From Sipunculus nudus (lineage: Eukaryota > Annelida > Sipuncula > Golfingiida > Sipunculidae), in assembly GCA_026874595.1 (NCBI GenBank), contig CM049307.1:75182643-75246642 (forward strand): 64,000 nt of DNA, in the 5' to 3' direction. Shown piece after piece: positions 13,401 through 28,400 of this stretch (positions are counted from its first letter, which is position 1; each line of letters starts with the position of its first letter). Below the pieces are notes generated by a model that was not told where the DNA came from, ran no database searches, and saw only the letters and a list, made by a program, of their open reading frames with translations. The position numbers and the translations under genes were made by a program.

Positions 13401-16400
13401 CTTTGGAGAAAAGTTTACATTCACATAAGAGACAGAGGTACTTTGGAAAATAGTTAACATTCACATTAGAGACAGAGGTAATTTGGAGAAAAGTTTGCAT
13501 TCACATAAGAGACAGAGGTACTTTGGAGAATAGTTTACATTCACATGAGAGACAGAGGTACTTTGGAGAAAAGTTTACATTCACATAAGAGACAGAGGTA
13601 CTTTGGAGAAAAGTTTACATTCACATAAGAGACAGAGGTACTTTGGAGAAAAGTTTACATTCACATAAGAGACAGAGGTAATTTGGAGAAAAGTTTTCAT
13701 TCACATAAGAGACAGAGGTACTTTGGAGAATAGTTTACATTCACATAAGAGAGAGGTACTTTGGAGAAAAATTCACATTCACATAAGAGACAGAGGTACT
13801 TTGGAGAAAAGTTCACATTCACATGAGAGACAGAGGTACTTTGAAGAAAAGTTTACATTCACTTAAGACACAGAAGTACTTTGGAGAAAAGTTCACATTC
13901 ACATAAGAGACAGAGGTAAATTGGAGAAAAGTTTACATTCACATAAGAGACAGAGGTAATTTGGAGAAAAGTTTGCATTCACATAAGAGACAAAGGTACT
14001 TTGGAGAATAGGTTAAATTTACATAAGAGACAGAGGTACTTTGGAGAAAAGTTCACATTCACATAAGAGACAGAGGTACTTTGGAGAAAAGTTTACATTC
14101 ACATAAGAGACAGAGGTACTTTGGAGAATAGTTTACATTCACATAAGAGACAGAGGTACTTTGGAGAATAGTTTACATTCACATAAGAGACAGAGGTACT
14201 TTGGAGAAAAGTTCACATTCACATAAGAGACAGAGGTACTTTCGATAAAAGTTTACATTCACATAAGAGACAGAGATACTTTGGAGAAAAGTTTACATTC
14301 ACATAAGAGACAGAGGTACTTTGGAGAAAAGTTTACATTCACATAGGAGACAGAGGTACTTTGGAGAATAGTTTACATTCACATAAGAGACAGAGGTACT
14401 TTGGAGAAAAGTTCACATTCACGGAGAGACAGAGGTACTTTGAAGAAAGGTTCACATACACTTAAGAGACAGAGGTACTTTGGAGAAAAGTTTACATTCA
14501 CATAAGAGACAGAGGTACTTTGGAAAATAGTTTACATTCACATTAGAGACAGAGGTAATTTGGAGAAAAGTTTGCATTCACATAAGAGACAGAGGTACTT
14601 TGGAGAATAGTTTACATTCACATAAGAGACAGAGGTACTTTGGAGAAAAGGTCACATTCACATAAGAGACAGAGGTACTTTGGAGAATAGTTTACATTCA
14701 CATAAGAGACAGAGGACTTTGGAGAATAGTTTACATTCACATAAGAGACAGAGGTACTTTGGAGAATAGTTTACATTCACATAAGAGACAGAGGTACTTT
14801 GGAGAAAAGTTCACATTCACATAAGAGACAGAGGTACTTTGGAGAAAAGTTCACATTCACATAAGAGACAGAGGTACTTTGGAGAAAAGTTTGCATTCTC
14901 ATAAGAGACAGAGGTACTTTGGATAAAAGTTTAAATTCACATAAGAGACAGAGGTACTTTGGAGAAAAATTCACATTCACATAAGAGACAGAGGTACTTT
15001 GGAGAAAAGTTCACATTCACATGAGAGACAGAGGTACTTTGAAGAAAAGTTTGCATTCACATAAGAGACAAAGGTACTTTGGAGAATAGGTTAAATTTAC
15101 ATAAGAGACAGAGGTACTTTGGAGAAAAGTTCACATTCACATAAGAGACAGAGGTACTTTGGAGAAAAGTTTACATTCACATAAGAGACAGAGGTACTTT
15201 GGAGAATAGTTTACATTCACATAAGAGACAGAGGTACTTTGGAGAAAAGTTCACATTCACATAAGAGACAGAGGTACTTTGGAAAAAAGTTTACATTCAC
15301 ATAAGAGACAGAGGTAATTTGGAGAAAAGTTTGCATTCACATAAGAGACAGAGGTACTTTGGAGAATAGTTTACATTCACATAAGAGACAAAGGTACTTT
15401 GGAGAATAGTTAACATTCACATAAGAGACAGAGGTACTTTGTAGAAAAGTTCACATTCACATAAGAGACAGAGGTAATTTAGAGAAAAGTTTGCATTCAC
15501 ATAAGAGACAGAGGTACTTAGGATAAAAGTTTAAATTCACATAAGAGACAGAGATACTTTGGAGAATAGTTTACATTCACATAAGAGACAGAGGTACTTT
15601 GGAGAAAAGTTTACATTCACATAAGAGACAGAGGTACTTTGGAGAATAGTTTACATTCACATAAGAGACAGAGGTACTTTGGAGAAAAGTTCACATTCAC
15701 AGAGAGACAGAGGTACTTTGAAGAAAGGTTCACATACACTTAAGAGACAGAGGTACTTTGGAGAAAAGTTTACATTCACATAAGAGACAGAGGTACTTTG
15801 GAAAATAGTTTACATTCACATTAGAGACAGAGGTAATTTGGAGAAAAGTTTGCATTCACATAAGAGACAGAGGTACTTTGGAGAATAGTTTACATTCACA
15901 TAAGAGACAGAGGTACTTTGGAGAAAAGGTCACATTCACATAAGAGACAGAGGTACTTTGGAGAATAGTTTACATTCACATAAGAGACAGAGGACTTTGG
16001 AGAATAGTTTACATTCACATAAGAGACAGAGGTACTTTGGAGAATAGTTTACATTCACATAAGAGACAGAGGTACTTTGGAGAAAAGTTCACATTCACAT
16101 AAGAGACAGAGGTACTTTGGAGAAAAGTTCACATTCACATAAGAGACAGAGGTACTTTGGAGAAAAGTTTGCATTCTCATAAGAGACAGAGGTACTTTGG
16201 ATAAAAGTTTAAATTCACATAAGAGACAGAGGTACTTTGGAGAAAAGTTTGCATTCTCATAAGAGACAGAGGTACTTTGAATAAAAGTTTAAATTCACAT
16301 AAGAGACAGAGGTAATTTGGAGAAAAGTTCACATTCTCATAAGAGACAGAGGTACTTTGGATAAAAGTTTACATTCACATAAGAGACAGAGGTACTTTGG

Positions 16401-19400
16401 AGAAATGTTTTTATTCACATAGGAGACAGGTACTTTGGAGAAAAGTTTACATTCACAAAAGAGAAAAGGAGCAGGTCCTGAAAAAAAGACCACCCAACAT
16501 TTAATTACTGTCATATGGGAAAGGAATATTAAGTGTTCATGTAGAGAACTTGCATCATTTTGTAATTATAGATAGCTTTCATTTTCATTTACTGGATATA
16601 ATTTGAGAATGATCCTATACTTTGAAAAATATTTTTTATGTTTGGTTTGTCTTAATAAACTGGCTCCATCTCATAAAATTTCAATGTGACTTCTGTTATA
16701 GGTCATTATAGTTCATAATATCCCAAATATAGAAATATAAAAGGTCAGAGAAATCAGTAATGTATAATATTTATTTTATGCTCTGTTTCTCCTAGGCACA
16801 AGTCGAAGACCCACATATATGCAGAGACAAAGATAATTCATACATGCACAATGCTGTACAATTAAAAAAAACACAGAAGATCCAAAAACAAAAACTTGAT
16901 CATCAGATAGGGTACTGCAGACTCTTTGTCACAGAGTGCCCTGTGTTTTGAATGGCCTATTGAATGAATGTTTGTCCTGTATTGGCACCAGGTCTACAAT
17001 GTAAGAACTTGATCACATTACTCTCATTGATTTTTCACAGCATCTGTATGGTATACAAGCCAGCGTAGGACCCCTTTGAGATCTAGCTGATTAGTGAGCA
17101 CCATTGGTTTCATGCATAATTGATAATGTTAACACAGACTAACTGTTCAGCACTGTAGGGTGCAGGGTATGCTGGGTGTATCAATTAACCATGGTATATG
17201 GGAGCATTATTCAACTGGTGACAGATGTCAAATGTCAGACCTGTTGAATCTTCTGAGATTCCGTCCAGTTCATTTACATGGGATTCTTGTATACAGCCTT
17301 TCTTTTCCGTAAAATTACTGTCTATTAGCTTGACCATTTATGGTTCACTCCTCCAAATGGTACCCACGGGATTTAGATATACAGTGGAACCCCACAATTA
17401 CAACCACCGCGGGGACTGAGCAAAATGGTCGTAATTTGGGGATTGTAGTATTTGAGTAGTTCCTACCCTGGTCAAATTTTAAAAGTTTTATGTATATTTA
17501 AACAAAATGGTTTACATTGCAAAGCAGCCCTAATTATGAATGTGTAAAACTTGTTGTTTAAATGATAGAAAAAGACATTTTAAAAGATGTTTTAAAGTAT
17601 TTATTAATAACTTAAAATGAGTGCATGGTATTGTATGATTTCTTGATTATTTGTAACCCAGTGCATGTACGTACCTGATATCATGAAGGCATCAAAATAA
17701 ATTAACATATAATTTTAATGGTATGATTATTATTGATTACCTTTGTCTTCATTCATTAGAGAGCACTACCAGTAGGCTGCGAACGTGTCTTTAAACATTA
17801 AACAATATATATAAATAAAAAAATAATTAAACTGATTGCTCATTAATTGGGTTGAAACCCATGCCTTGATACAGAATTTGAAAGAATATGTTCTGTATCA
17901 ATTGACTATAAGTTTAATTCCAAAAGAGAGAAAAAGTTATTAACTTTTGTCTGACACAAGGCTTAGCTACAGACTATAGGTACATCCTACTAAGTGACAG
18001 CTACCAAGGGGGCAGAAAAAGAGACTTTGTAAGCTGGAGATATTTGAGTGTTAAATAATCCCAGTTGTCATGCATGGCGTCGGTTACTGTGAGGATGTCA
18101 TCAGAGGCAGGGTGGTAATCAAGATGGCGAGGATAGCTGTGAATTAGATCCATTTCAGGAGAAAGTAGACCATCATTTGTATCCAAGCACATCCACCCAC
18201 GTGTCATTCCGTCATCCACTTAGCAATCACCCTCAGTGGCAAGCACTCTCAGATTGACTGTAAGTGGGAGAAAATAGCACCTCTTTGCTGTAAATGGTCC
18301 CTGCTCCATTTGATGTGATACAAATTTCCTCTGTAGACAACAATGGTCAGAGGGCAGACAGATCTCATACACTTCCCCTATTTAACTCCATCAGTCTGAG
18401 AGCTCCAGCTGATACATTCACCCAACCTTTCTCAAGACAAGTACACTGACATTTGTTGTGACTCGTAAAACTTTTTCTACAAACATCTTTACCCTCAAAT
18501 TTGTCTGCTGTGTTGCTACCTCCTTGTACTTTTTAATATCCTGTGACTTTCACCCAGGTATCTTGTCATGTTGGGAGTATAATGAGACAGCATCAAGCAG
18601 GGATTAAACAAATCTGGACCAATTCCCAATTGGAAATCTGGACTAATTCCTGATTGGTTCAGACCAAATCCTGATCGGGATTCTGACCAGACCAAACCCC
18701 GATCAGGATCTGGGCCGGTCCAAATCCTGATTCAGACTGTGAGTTGACATAATACTAAATACCACCTACAGCACAATAGCTGATTGGTCCAGATTGGGAT
18801 CTGGGCCTTGACATATATATGGTGAAACATTTTGGCCGAAACAAGTGTGATGGCATCTGATCGGCTAATTATACAGAATTAGATTTTATGTTTACAGTTT
18901 GGATATAACATAATGAGAGGATTCTTTTAGATATGATATCTTTAAAATCACAAAGAAGAATTTTGACTCTGATTCTAAATTTTTATGTACCTTTTATGTG
19001 CTGTATTGTGTGTTGTATCTTGAGGGAAGTATTGCAATATGTTTTGTGTCTTGAGAAAATGTATCAATTAAAAACTTAAAATTAAGACATCATTTACAAT
19101 GCTGCTAATGAATGAATGCTTGAATTTGCAGAACTGCTTTGTGATTCTGTAATTAAAGGCAAAACTCTGTACATTTCAGCATACATTTTGTGGCTAAAGC
19201 TTTCTAATATGCAGGACATCAGTGAAAAATGACTAAAAAGTTTTTGACAAAAAAATTACTAAATGTTTTTATACCAGAAATTAATGATTCTTAGTTTTTA
19301 GGTGATATTAATGCTTTTCTCATTAGTTTTTACACATAAAACAAAAATAAAGTCAAGAATCTCCACACTTCGTCTGATTGAAAGCTAAATTGTTGTCCAT

Positions 19401-22400
19401 GGTATTATTAGAAAATGAGAACTAATTCTGGAGAAGATTTTAAGTTTCAGATCAGCAATGTTTTTGTTGAGTATAAAACTGGCAATCCACCTAAATCACA
19501 GAGCAATAGATTTCATGTAACTGGTTGAAAATATACAGTTTTGCAGGAGGACTAGTAAAAACCAAAACATCTTGCTAGGTCAAATAAGAACATCAGATGT
19601 GAGATATCACATGGTTATTAGTCTGAAAAAAGGTATTTGCCTTGAGTTAAGGGACAATTATTGTGATGAAAGTTTTGATAAAAACTGGACATTTTTAATC
19701 TCAGTTTAAGCTGGCCAACCAGATGGAAGATACAGATATCAATCTAAAGCTGAGTCAATAATGTCATGTCACCGAGATGGTTGACAGTTCTTGAACCTTT
19801 GTCTTCGTTTGGATCTTAACCAATGAGAGGTGATAGGCCATTATTCAGGAAGAACCTTCTTTGTTTTGATCTGGATCCATGTTAGGGGATAAATCATTGT
19901 TAAGGAAGAACCTCCTTTGTTTTGATCTGGACTCAGGTGAGGTAATAGATCATTATTTAGGAGGAACCTTCTTTGTTTTGATCTGAATCCAGGTGAGGTG
20001 ATAGATCATTGTTAAGGAAGAACCTTCTTCTTCTTGATCTGGATTCAGCTGAGGTGATATATCATTGTTCAGGGAGAACCTTTATTGTCTTGTTCTGGAT
20101 CCAGGTGAGGGGATAGATCATTATTCAGGAGGAACCTTCTTTTTTTTATCTTGACTCAGGTGAGGTGATAGATTATTGTTCAGGGAGAACCTTCTTTGTC
20201 TTGATCTGGACCAAGGTGAGGTGATAAATCATTGGTCAGGAAGAACCTTCTTTGTTTTGATCTGGATTCAGCTGAGGTGATATATCATTGTTCAGGGAGA
20301 ACCTTTATTGTCTTGCTCTGGATCCAGATGAGGGGATAGATCATTATTCAGGAGGAACCTTCTTTGTTTTGATCTGGACTCAGGTGAGGTGATAGATTAT
20401 TATTCAGGAAGAACTTTCTTTGTCTTGATCTGGATTCAGGTGAGGTGATAGATCATTGTTAAGGAAGAACCTTCTTCGTCTTGATCTGGATTCAGCTGAG
20501 GTGATATATCATTGTTCAGGGAGAACCTTTATTGTCTTGTTCTGGATCCAGGTGAGGGGATAGATCATTATTCCGGAGGAACCTTCTTTGTTTTGATCTG
20601 GACTCAGGTGAGGTGATAGATTATTGTTCAGGGAGAACCTTCTTTGTCTTGATCTGGACCAAGGTGAGGTGATAAATCATTGGTCAGGAAGAACTTTCTT
20701 TGTTTTGATCTGGATTCAGCTGAGGTGATATATCATTGTTCATGGAGAACCTTTATTGTCTTGTTCTGGATCCAGATGAGGGGATAGATCATTATTCAGG
20801 AGGAACCTTCTTTGTTTTGATCTGGACTCAGGTGAGGTGATAGATTATTGTTCAGGGAGAACCTTCTTTGTCTTGATCTGGACCAAGGTGAGGTGATAAA
20901 TCATTGGTCAGGAAGAACCTTCTTCGTCTTGATCTGGATTCAGCTGAGGTGATATATCATTGTTCAGGGAGAACCTTTATTGTCTTGTTCTGGATCCAGG
21001 TGAGGGGATAGATCATTATTCAGGAGGAACCTTCTTTTTTTTTATCTTGACTCAGGTGAGGTGATAGATTATTGTTCAGGGAGAACCTTCTTTGTCTTGA
21101 TCTGGACCAAGGTGAGGTGATAAATCATTGGTCAGGAAGAACCTTCTTTGTTTTGATCTGGATTCAGCTGAGGTGATATATCATTGTTCAGGGAGAACCT
21201 TTATTGTCTTGCTCTGGATCCAGATGAGGGGATAGATCATTATTCAGGAGGAACCTTCTTTGTTTTGATCTGGACTCAGGTGAGGTGATAGATTATTATT
21301 CAGGAAGAACTTTCTTTGTCTTGATCTGGATTCAGGTGAGGTGATAGATCATTGTTAAGGAAGAACCTTCTTCGTCTTGATCTGGATTCAGCTGAGGTGA
21401 TATATCATTGTTCAGGGAGAACCTTTATTGTCTTGTTCTGGATCCAGGTGAGGGGATAGATCATTATTCCGGAGGAACCTTCTTTGTTTTGATCTGGACT
21501 CAGGTGAGGTGATAGATTATTGTTCAGGGAGAACCTTCTTTGTCTTGATCTGGACCAAGGTGAGGTGATAAATCATTGGTCAGGAAGAACTTTCTTTGTT
21601 TTGATCTGGATTCAGCTGAGGTGATATATCATTGTTCATGGAGAACCTTTATTGTCTTGTTCTGGATCCAGATGAGGGGATAGATCATTATTCAGGAGGA
21701 ACCTTCTTTGTTTTGATCTGGACTCAGGTGAGGTGATAGATTATTGTTCAGGGAGAACCTTCTTTGTCTTGATCTGGACCAAGGTGAGGTGATAAATCAT
21801 TGGTCAGGAAGAACCTTCTTTGTTTTGATCTGGATTCAGCTGAGGTGATATATCATTGTTCATGGAGAACCTTTATTGTCTTGTTCTGGATCCAGATGAG
21901 GGGATAGATCATTATTCAGGAGGAACCTTCTTTGTTTTGATCTGGACTCAGGTGAGGTGATAGATTATTGTTCAGGGAGAACCTTCTTTGTCTTGATCTG
22001 GACCAAGGTGAGGTGATAAATCATTGGTCAGGAAGAACTTTCTTTGTTTTGATCTGGATTCAGCTGAGGTGATATATCATTGTTCATGGAGAACCTTTAT
22101 TGTCTTGTTCTGGATCCAGATGAGGGGATAGATCATTATTCAGGAGGAACCTTCTTTGTTTTGATCTGGACTCAGGTGAGGTGATAGATTATTGTTCAGG
22201 GAGAACCTTCTTTGTCTTGATCTGGACCAAGGTGAGGTGATAAATCATTGGTCAGGAAGAACCTTCTTTGTTTTGATCTGGATTCAGCTGAGGTGATATA
22301 TCATTGTTCAGGGAGAACCTTTATTGTCTTGTTCTGGATCCAGATGAGGGGATAGATCATTATTCAGGAGGAACCTTCTTTGTTTTGATCTCGACTCAGG

Positions 22401-25400
22401 TGAGGTGATAGATTATTGTTCAGGAAGAACTTTCTTTGTCTTGATCTGGATTCAGGTGAGGTGATAGATCATTGTTAAGGAAGAACCTTTATTGTCTTGT
22501 TCTGGATCCAGATGAGGGGATAGATCATTATTCAGGAGGAACCTTCTTTGTTTTGATCTGGACTCAGGTGAGGTGATAGATTATTGTTCAGGGAGAACCT
22601 TCTTTGTCTTGATCTGGACCAAGGTGAGGTGATAAATCATTGGTCAGGAAGAACCTTCTTTGTTTTGATCTGGATTCAGCTGAGGTGATATATCATTGTT
22701 CAGGGAGAACCTTTATTGTCTTGTTCTGGATCCAGATGAGGGGATAGATCATTATTCAGGAGGAACCTTCTTTGTTTTGATCTCGACTCAGGTGAGGTGA
22801 TAGATTATTGTTCAGGAAGAACTTTCTTTGTCTTGATCTGGATTCAGGTGAGGTGATAGATCATTGTTAAGGAAGAACCTTCTTCGTCTTGATCTGGATT
22901 CAGCTGAGGTGATATATCATTTTCAGGGAGAACCTTTATTGTCTTGTTCTCGATCCAGGTGAAGGTGATAGATCATTATTCAGGAGGAACCTTCTTTGTT
23001 TTGATCTGGACTCAGGTGAGGTGATAGATTATTGTTCAAGGAGAACCTTCTTTGTCTTGATCTGGACCAAGGTGAGGTGATAAATCATTGGCCAGGAAGA
23101 ACCTTCTTCGTCTTGATCTGAATTCAGCTGAGGTAATATATCATTGTTCAGGGAGAACCTTTATTGTCTTGTTCTGGATCCGGGTGAGGGGATAGTTCAT
23201 TATTCAGGAGGAACCTTCTTTGTTTTGATCTGGACTCAGTTGAGGTGATAGATTATTGTTCAGGGAGAACCTTCTTTGTCTTGATCTGGATCCAGGTGAG
23301 GTGATAGATCATTATTCAGGAAGAACCTTCTTTGTTTTGATCTGGACTTAGGTGAGGTGATAGATCATTATTCAGGAAGAACCTTCTTTGTTTTGATCTG
23401 GATTCAGGTGAGGTGATAGATCATTGTTCAGGGAGAACCTTTATTGTCTTGATCTGGACTCAGGTGAGGTGATAGATCATTGTTCAGGGTGAACCTTCTT
23501 TGTCTTGATGTTGATCTTTGTCTTGGTTCAAATGTAGATCAAGGTGGATTGTCTGATACCTTTTCCAGTGATCAAACCAGAATTGTGCATGCTCAACTAT
23601 ATATGAAATAATTAGAATGCATATATCTGTACTCATTGTATCCTTGATAATTTGTCATCTAAAATTCTTATACCAATTAAAGCATATTGGCTCTTAATGA
23701 TAAAGCAGCCTTCTGTTTTGTTTCAGTCACTTGGTTTAAATTCACATGAACTTTCATTGAAGTGTGAAAAAAAAACAATATTTTAGGGCTGTACCATTGA
23801 CTTGTCGATGCTTTTCTGTATTTTTGTGTCTCTGTTGGATTACCTTTATTTAAAGCATGTACTCTGCCAACACTTTTGTCTGCATTTAGATCCCCTTAAT
23901 ATGTATTAAATTGTTCTTTGCCCCATGGCCAATCATACCATAAGATTTTAATGAAATTCATTCAGATCTGTTGGAAATACATGAACAAACAAAATTTGGA
24001 GTCAGAGTTGGCCACAGAGTGGAACGCTTGCTTAATTTAAACAGCTTGTTTTGTCCAGGATCTCACTCGCAGTCAGTCAGCTCGTTTCATCTAAACTGAA
24101 AACAAGAAATGAAACCTATCATGTGATCCTAATCCCCAATATAATCTCATCACAGTGATGTCATTGGTGTTGTTACACTGGAGTTCCATTATGAAGACGT
24201 CACAGTGATGTCATAATCATCCCACTCCAGCTGAAGGTATTCTGTTTGTACCCTTCTTTTCTTTGCGATTACCCACACAGTATCTCAATAAATTCTTTTC
24301 ATTTCAGTCTATTTTATGATTGGCTGTTGGGGTTTAAACATCTTAATATAAGAAAATAACAATAATACCTTATTCAGAAATAGTGAAAAAAAAACAAATC
24401 CAATTTAAAATAAATGTATAATTATAGAATTAGCTCAGGTCAGTTACCTGTAACCATAACAAAAATAGAAAACTATTGGCTAACATCAGTAACTGCTGAA
24501 CTTAAAGGGCCGTATTGAGATATCTGACATATATACTAACTGAATTTATATAATCCCCTGAACCTTTAATAAATATAGTCCAAAAAATGCTGATCCCACC
24601 ATTCACAGGCTGTTTGTTTTGTTTATGTTCACATATTTATAGCATGTTGGGGGCTGGACAAAATAACCCAAACACATTCAACTCGCACATCTGATGGCAG
24701 GTCAGAGTTTTGCAAATGGCATTTTGTAACTAGTGACTATTCCACTTTCTCACATATACAGCCATTGATCCCCCTTCAGAAAAGTGGTTTATCAGTTTGT
24801 CACATGTTTGTATGCACAATGTTTACTAAAATTTTACAGTTAAATAAGGTCATACATTTGTCAGAGAGGTGTCACGAGAATCTTTCTTAACAGGAATAAT
24901 CTAATCTTCAGAAACACTGTTAATAACATAAATATAGGAAACAGAGCTTTATATTGTACAGTCTGACAATTACAGGACAATATAGGACAGTCATCATGTA
25001 ATGTGTGTACACAAGAGCACAGCCAGATACCTCATTACAAGTGGAACAGATTTGCGTTTCCCTGAGGCAAGGTGGCAGTGAACTGGTCACTGTAAGGATC
25101 ATTGACTACAAGATAGCCGTATCCTTAAGGTCTCGTAACAATCATTAGCAAGCCTAATCAGAACCGGCATAAGCCAGCCCCAACATCAGGACTATCACTG
25201 CTCCAAAGGTGACAGTCAGTAGGATATGGAGACTCACGCCCAACACACAGGCTACATTAAAATTAGCATATCATACTTGTACAGATCAAAGTTTCTCATT
25301 TGTAGTTTACAGATAGGTAATAAAAAAATAAAATAGTGAAAATCAAGTAGGGCCTCATTGTGCCTTATTCTTAAAATTGTTTGTTCCCATGCATTGATTA

Positions 25401-28400
25401 AAAGACTGCAAGTGATTATCACAAAACTACTAATTCACTTAAAGCTAAATAGTAAGGATCAAATGATATATATCTGTCAAATAATTTAGAGGATTGAGAA
25501 GGACAGGGGTTTCTATTATTTTGGGAAGGTGTTTCTTCTCAGTGAATTTTTTTTTCTGATTTTTATCCAAGACTCATTTTAAGTATGTATTGTTAAGAAT
25601 TCTGTCTGGAGGGGGTTGTCTGTGTGAGTTGAGTCAAGAAAGGTTTTGTCTGAAGGGTGTTTGTCTTAGATGTTTCATCAAAGAGCTTCTGTGTGAAAGG
25701 ACTTTGTATGAGATTTGTCTGAGGGTATTTTGTTTGTTTATGTCTAAGGAGCTTAAATTTGTTCATAGTAGATATATGGCAACAGTGACGCAAACAATAG
25801 CATTTCGGCCACAAATTTATTGAACACAACCAAACTGGGATAAAAAGGTTATATCAGACTAAGGTAAAATCCTTTTAAAAGGAAAATCCTGATCTGACTG
25901 CTGAAATTTCATGTCAATGTAAGCTAAAATTAATGTTTTTAGCTCAGCTGACTATAAGTCATCTGAGCTATAGTCGTGGTCCATTGTCCGTCGTCCGTCC
26001 GTCTGTCCGTCCGTCCGTCCGTAGATGTGGCACGTTTTGAAACCTTAAGACCTAGGAATCCAAAATTCAGCATAATGTTAGATGTCCCCAAGATCTCCTA
26101 CCAAGCCGAAAACTGGGTCTTTGCGACTTCATTCCTTTGAGAAATTAAGGAAAAACCTCAATTTTTTATTAAAAACCTATTTTCACACTTTAGGACTGCC
26201 TAATATCAAAACCACTCATCTGTTTTTACTCATATTACCTATAAATAATCCTCTATATAATTCCTATGTACATGCCAGAAATAAGGTCTGTATTATTTAA
26301 TTTTAAAAAGTTATGGGCCCAAACATAATGCATTTTGTAAATAATCAGGAAAGAAATTTTATCACTTAACACAAAACTTGTTAAAGCTAAGCACTTTTTT
26401 TCCAGTAATATTACTTTTATTAATCAAAATTAAATTGTATACCCAAAATTAGATCAAAATCTTTTGAAATTTTTAAAATATTAGCAAAAATAAAAAATTG
26501 GTACCTTAAATTTTGCCCAACTTTGACCATGGCACGTTTTTTTGCTGTAACTGCTGTGGATTTAATTTTCACAGCATGTTTTTGTTAGCATTTCAACTGT
26601 TAACACCAAAAATTTGAAACCATTTGATCAAAAACTGTAGATTTTATTCAAGTTTTCAAGCACCATGTCACATATTGCTAGTGTTATGCAGTTTGCTAGA
26701 GCTCAGCTCCCGAGCTTCTGCTCTAAGTTCCTTAAATTTGGCATACAGTTAGATTTCTCCAAAATCCCCTACCATGCCAAGAATTTGTTCACTAGGACTT
26801 AATTCCTTCGAGATATCAATGAAAAACTTCATTTTTCCATTAAAAACCCAATGTTACACTTTAAGACTGCCTAATATCAAAACCACTGATCTGACTTTGA
26901 TCATATATAATATACATATTTTTCTGTACATTCACTATGCACATGCCAGAAATGATGTCAGTATTGTGTATTTTTTTTAAGTTATGGACCCAAACATAAT
27001 GCACTTTGTAAAAAATCAAGAAATATATTTACTTCCTTAACAAGGGCATTGCTGAAGCTAGAGATCTTTTTTGTCAGGGATGTAACATTATTTAATCAAG
27101 ATTCAATTGAATACCCAAAATTAGTTCTGAATTTTTCAAATTTTATAAGTTATTAGTATAAATATAAAATTAGTACCTTAAATTTTGCCAAACTGTGACC
27201 ATGGCACGTTTGTTTCCCGTGAGCACTGTTGATATAATTTTCATATAATGCACACATAAGGATTTCAGCTTTTTAGTTTAGAAAGCTGAAAGAAATTGGC
27301 CAAATATTGTAGCTTTTATTAATGTTTTTTATGAGACCCTGTCAGACTTTGGCTCTCTCCAGCCCCTCTTGAGTCACCTGTATGTTGACCTTGTTGACCT
27401 TTCATCAAATTATGCACGCTTGAGGGGAGAATCCAGGCAGCTTATGGCCAGCCACAGTTGATCCAGGTGTTCAACCCAACTCATCTAGTAGGTAACCAAC
27501 AACATAACAATAAACAATAAATTAATAAATTTTTATTGGTTTTTAATAACAAATTAAAGAAAAATAGAAAAGGAATTTGTTAGTTTATAATAACAGGAAA
27601 TTAACTTGCAGTTACTGATGATATAAGAATCTTGTATCGATGGGTAGAATGTCACATATTCCAAATAACACCATGCAGTCACCTATGGCATTTTTCAGTT
27701 CATTTTTAATGATAAAGAAGTCAATCATATTATTCATTACTAATCATTAAGGATTATATGAAGGAAATTAATGATAGACAAAGATGCAGTTGATAATATT
27801 AATCTAGATTCCTACTGTGTCTAGTGTTTACATTGACGTGAAATTAGTCCAAAATGAATTTTTTACAGTTATTTTTTAATATAAATAAAAGCCATAAAAC
27901 CAGGTACTTATGATCATTATTTAAATGTGTGAATTTTGTATATTCTGGATTCTCAACATCATTGTTTGGTGAAAACTGAATAAATACCAGACATGGTGCG
28001 AATACTTTGTAATTGTATTTAAATACGAATATGATTATGTACTCCATTATAAAATTTCTTGCATAAAGAATGGGAGTTCAGGTAAAAATGAAAGTATATG
28101 AATACTCGTGCAAATACTTTCAAAATGTATTCATGAATGCATTCATGAATATATTCTTTAATATTATTTTAATAATCATATCAGTTATATTTCATTTTAA
28201 AAAATCATATGATTCTCTTATTATTTTTAATAAAAATTATATTTGGGACAATATTTGTAATTTTTTCAATAAATAGTTAAACTCTTATATTATATGTTCT
28301 GCTTATAAGTTATATGGCCAAGTCAAAATCTGTGTAACAGTAGTACTCCATTTGTTAATAAAATAAATGAAATCAATCCTCTTCCCTGTCTCCAAAGGTA

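Noticed and set aside
11871-16467. Regular direct repeats resembling a CRISPR array
   Set aside because: The 40-bp units are contiguous with no unique spacers, and the DNA is clearly eukaryotic. This is a minisatellite.
18001-18219. Minus-strand frame of 72 codons with fairly mixed composition
   Set aside because: No recognisable motif and no flanking splice sites that extend it.
26082-26300. Repeated short frames beginning [13 protein letters not shown] (also at 37392-37610)
   Set aside because: They lie inside Helentron-like copies, are short, start at arbitrary positions and show no domain. Their similarity reflects the DNA repeat.
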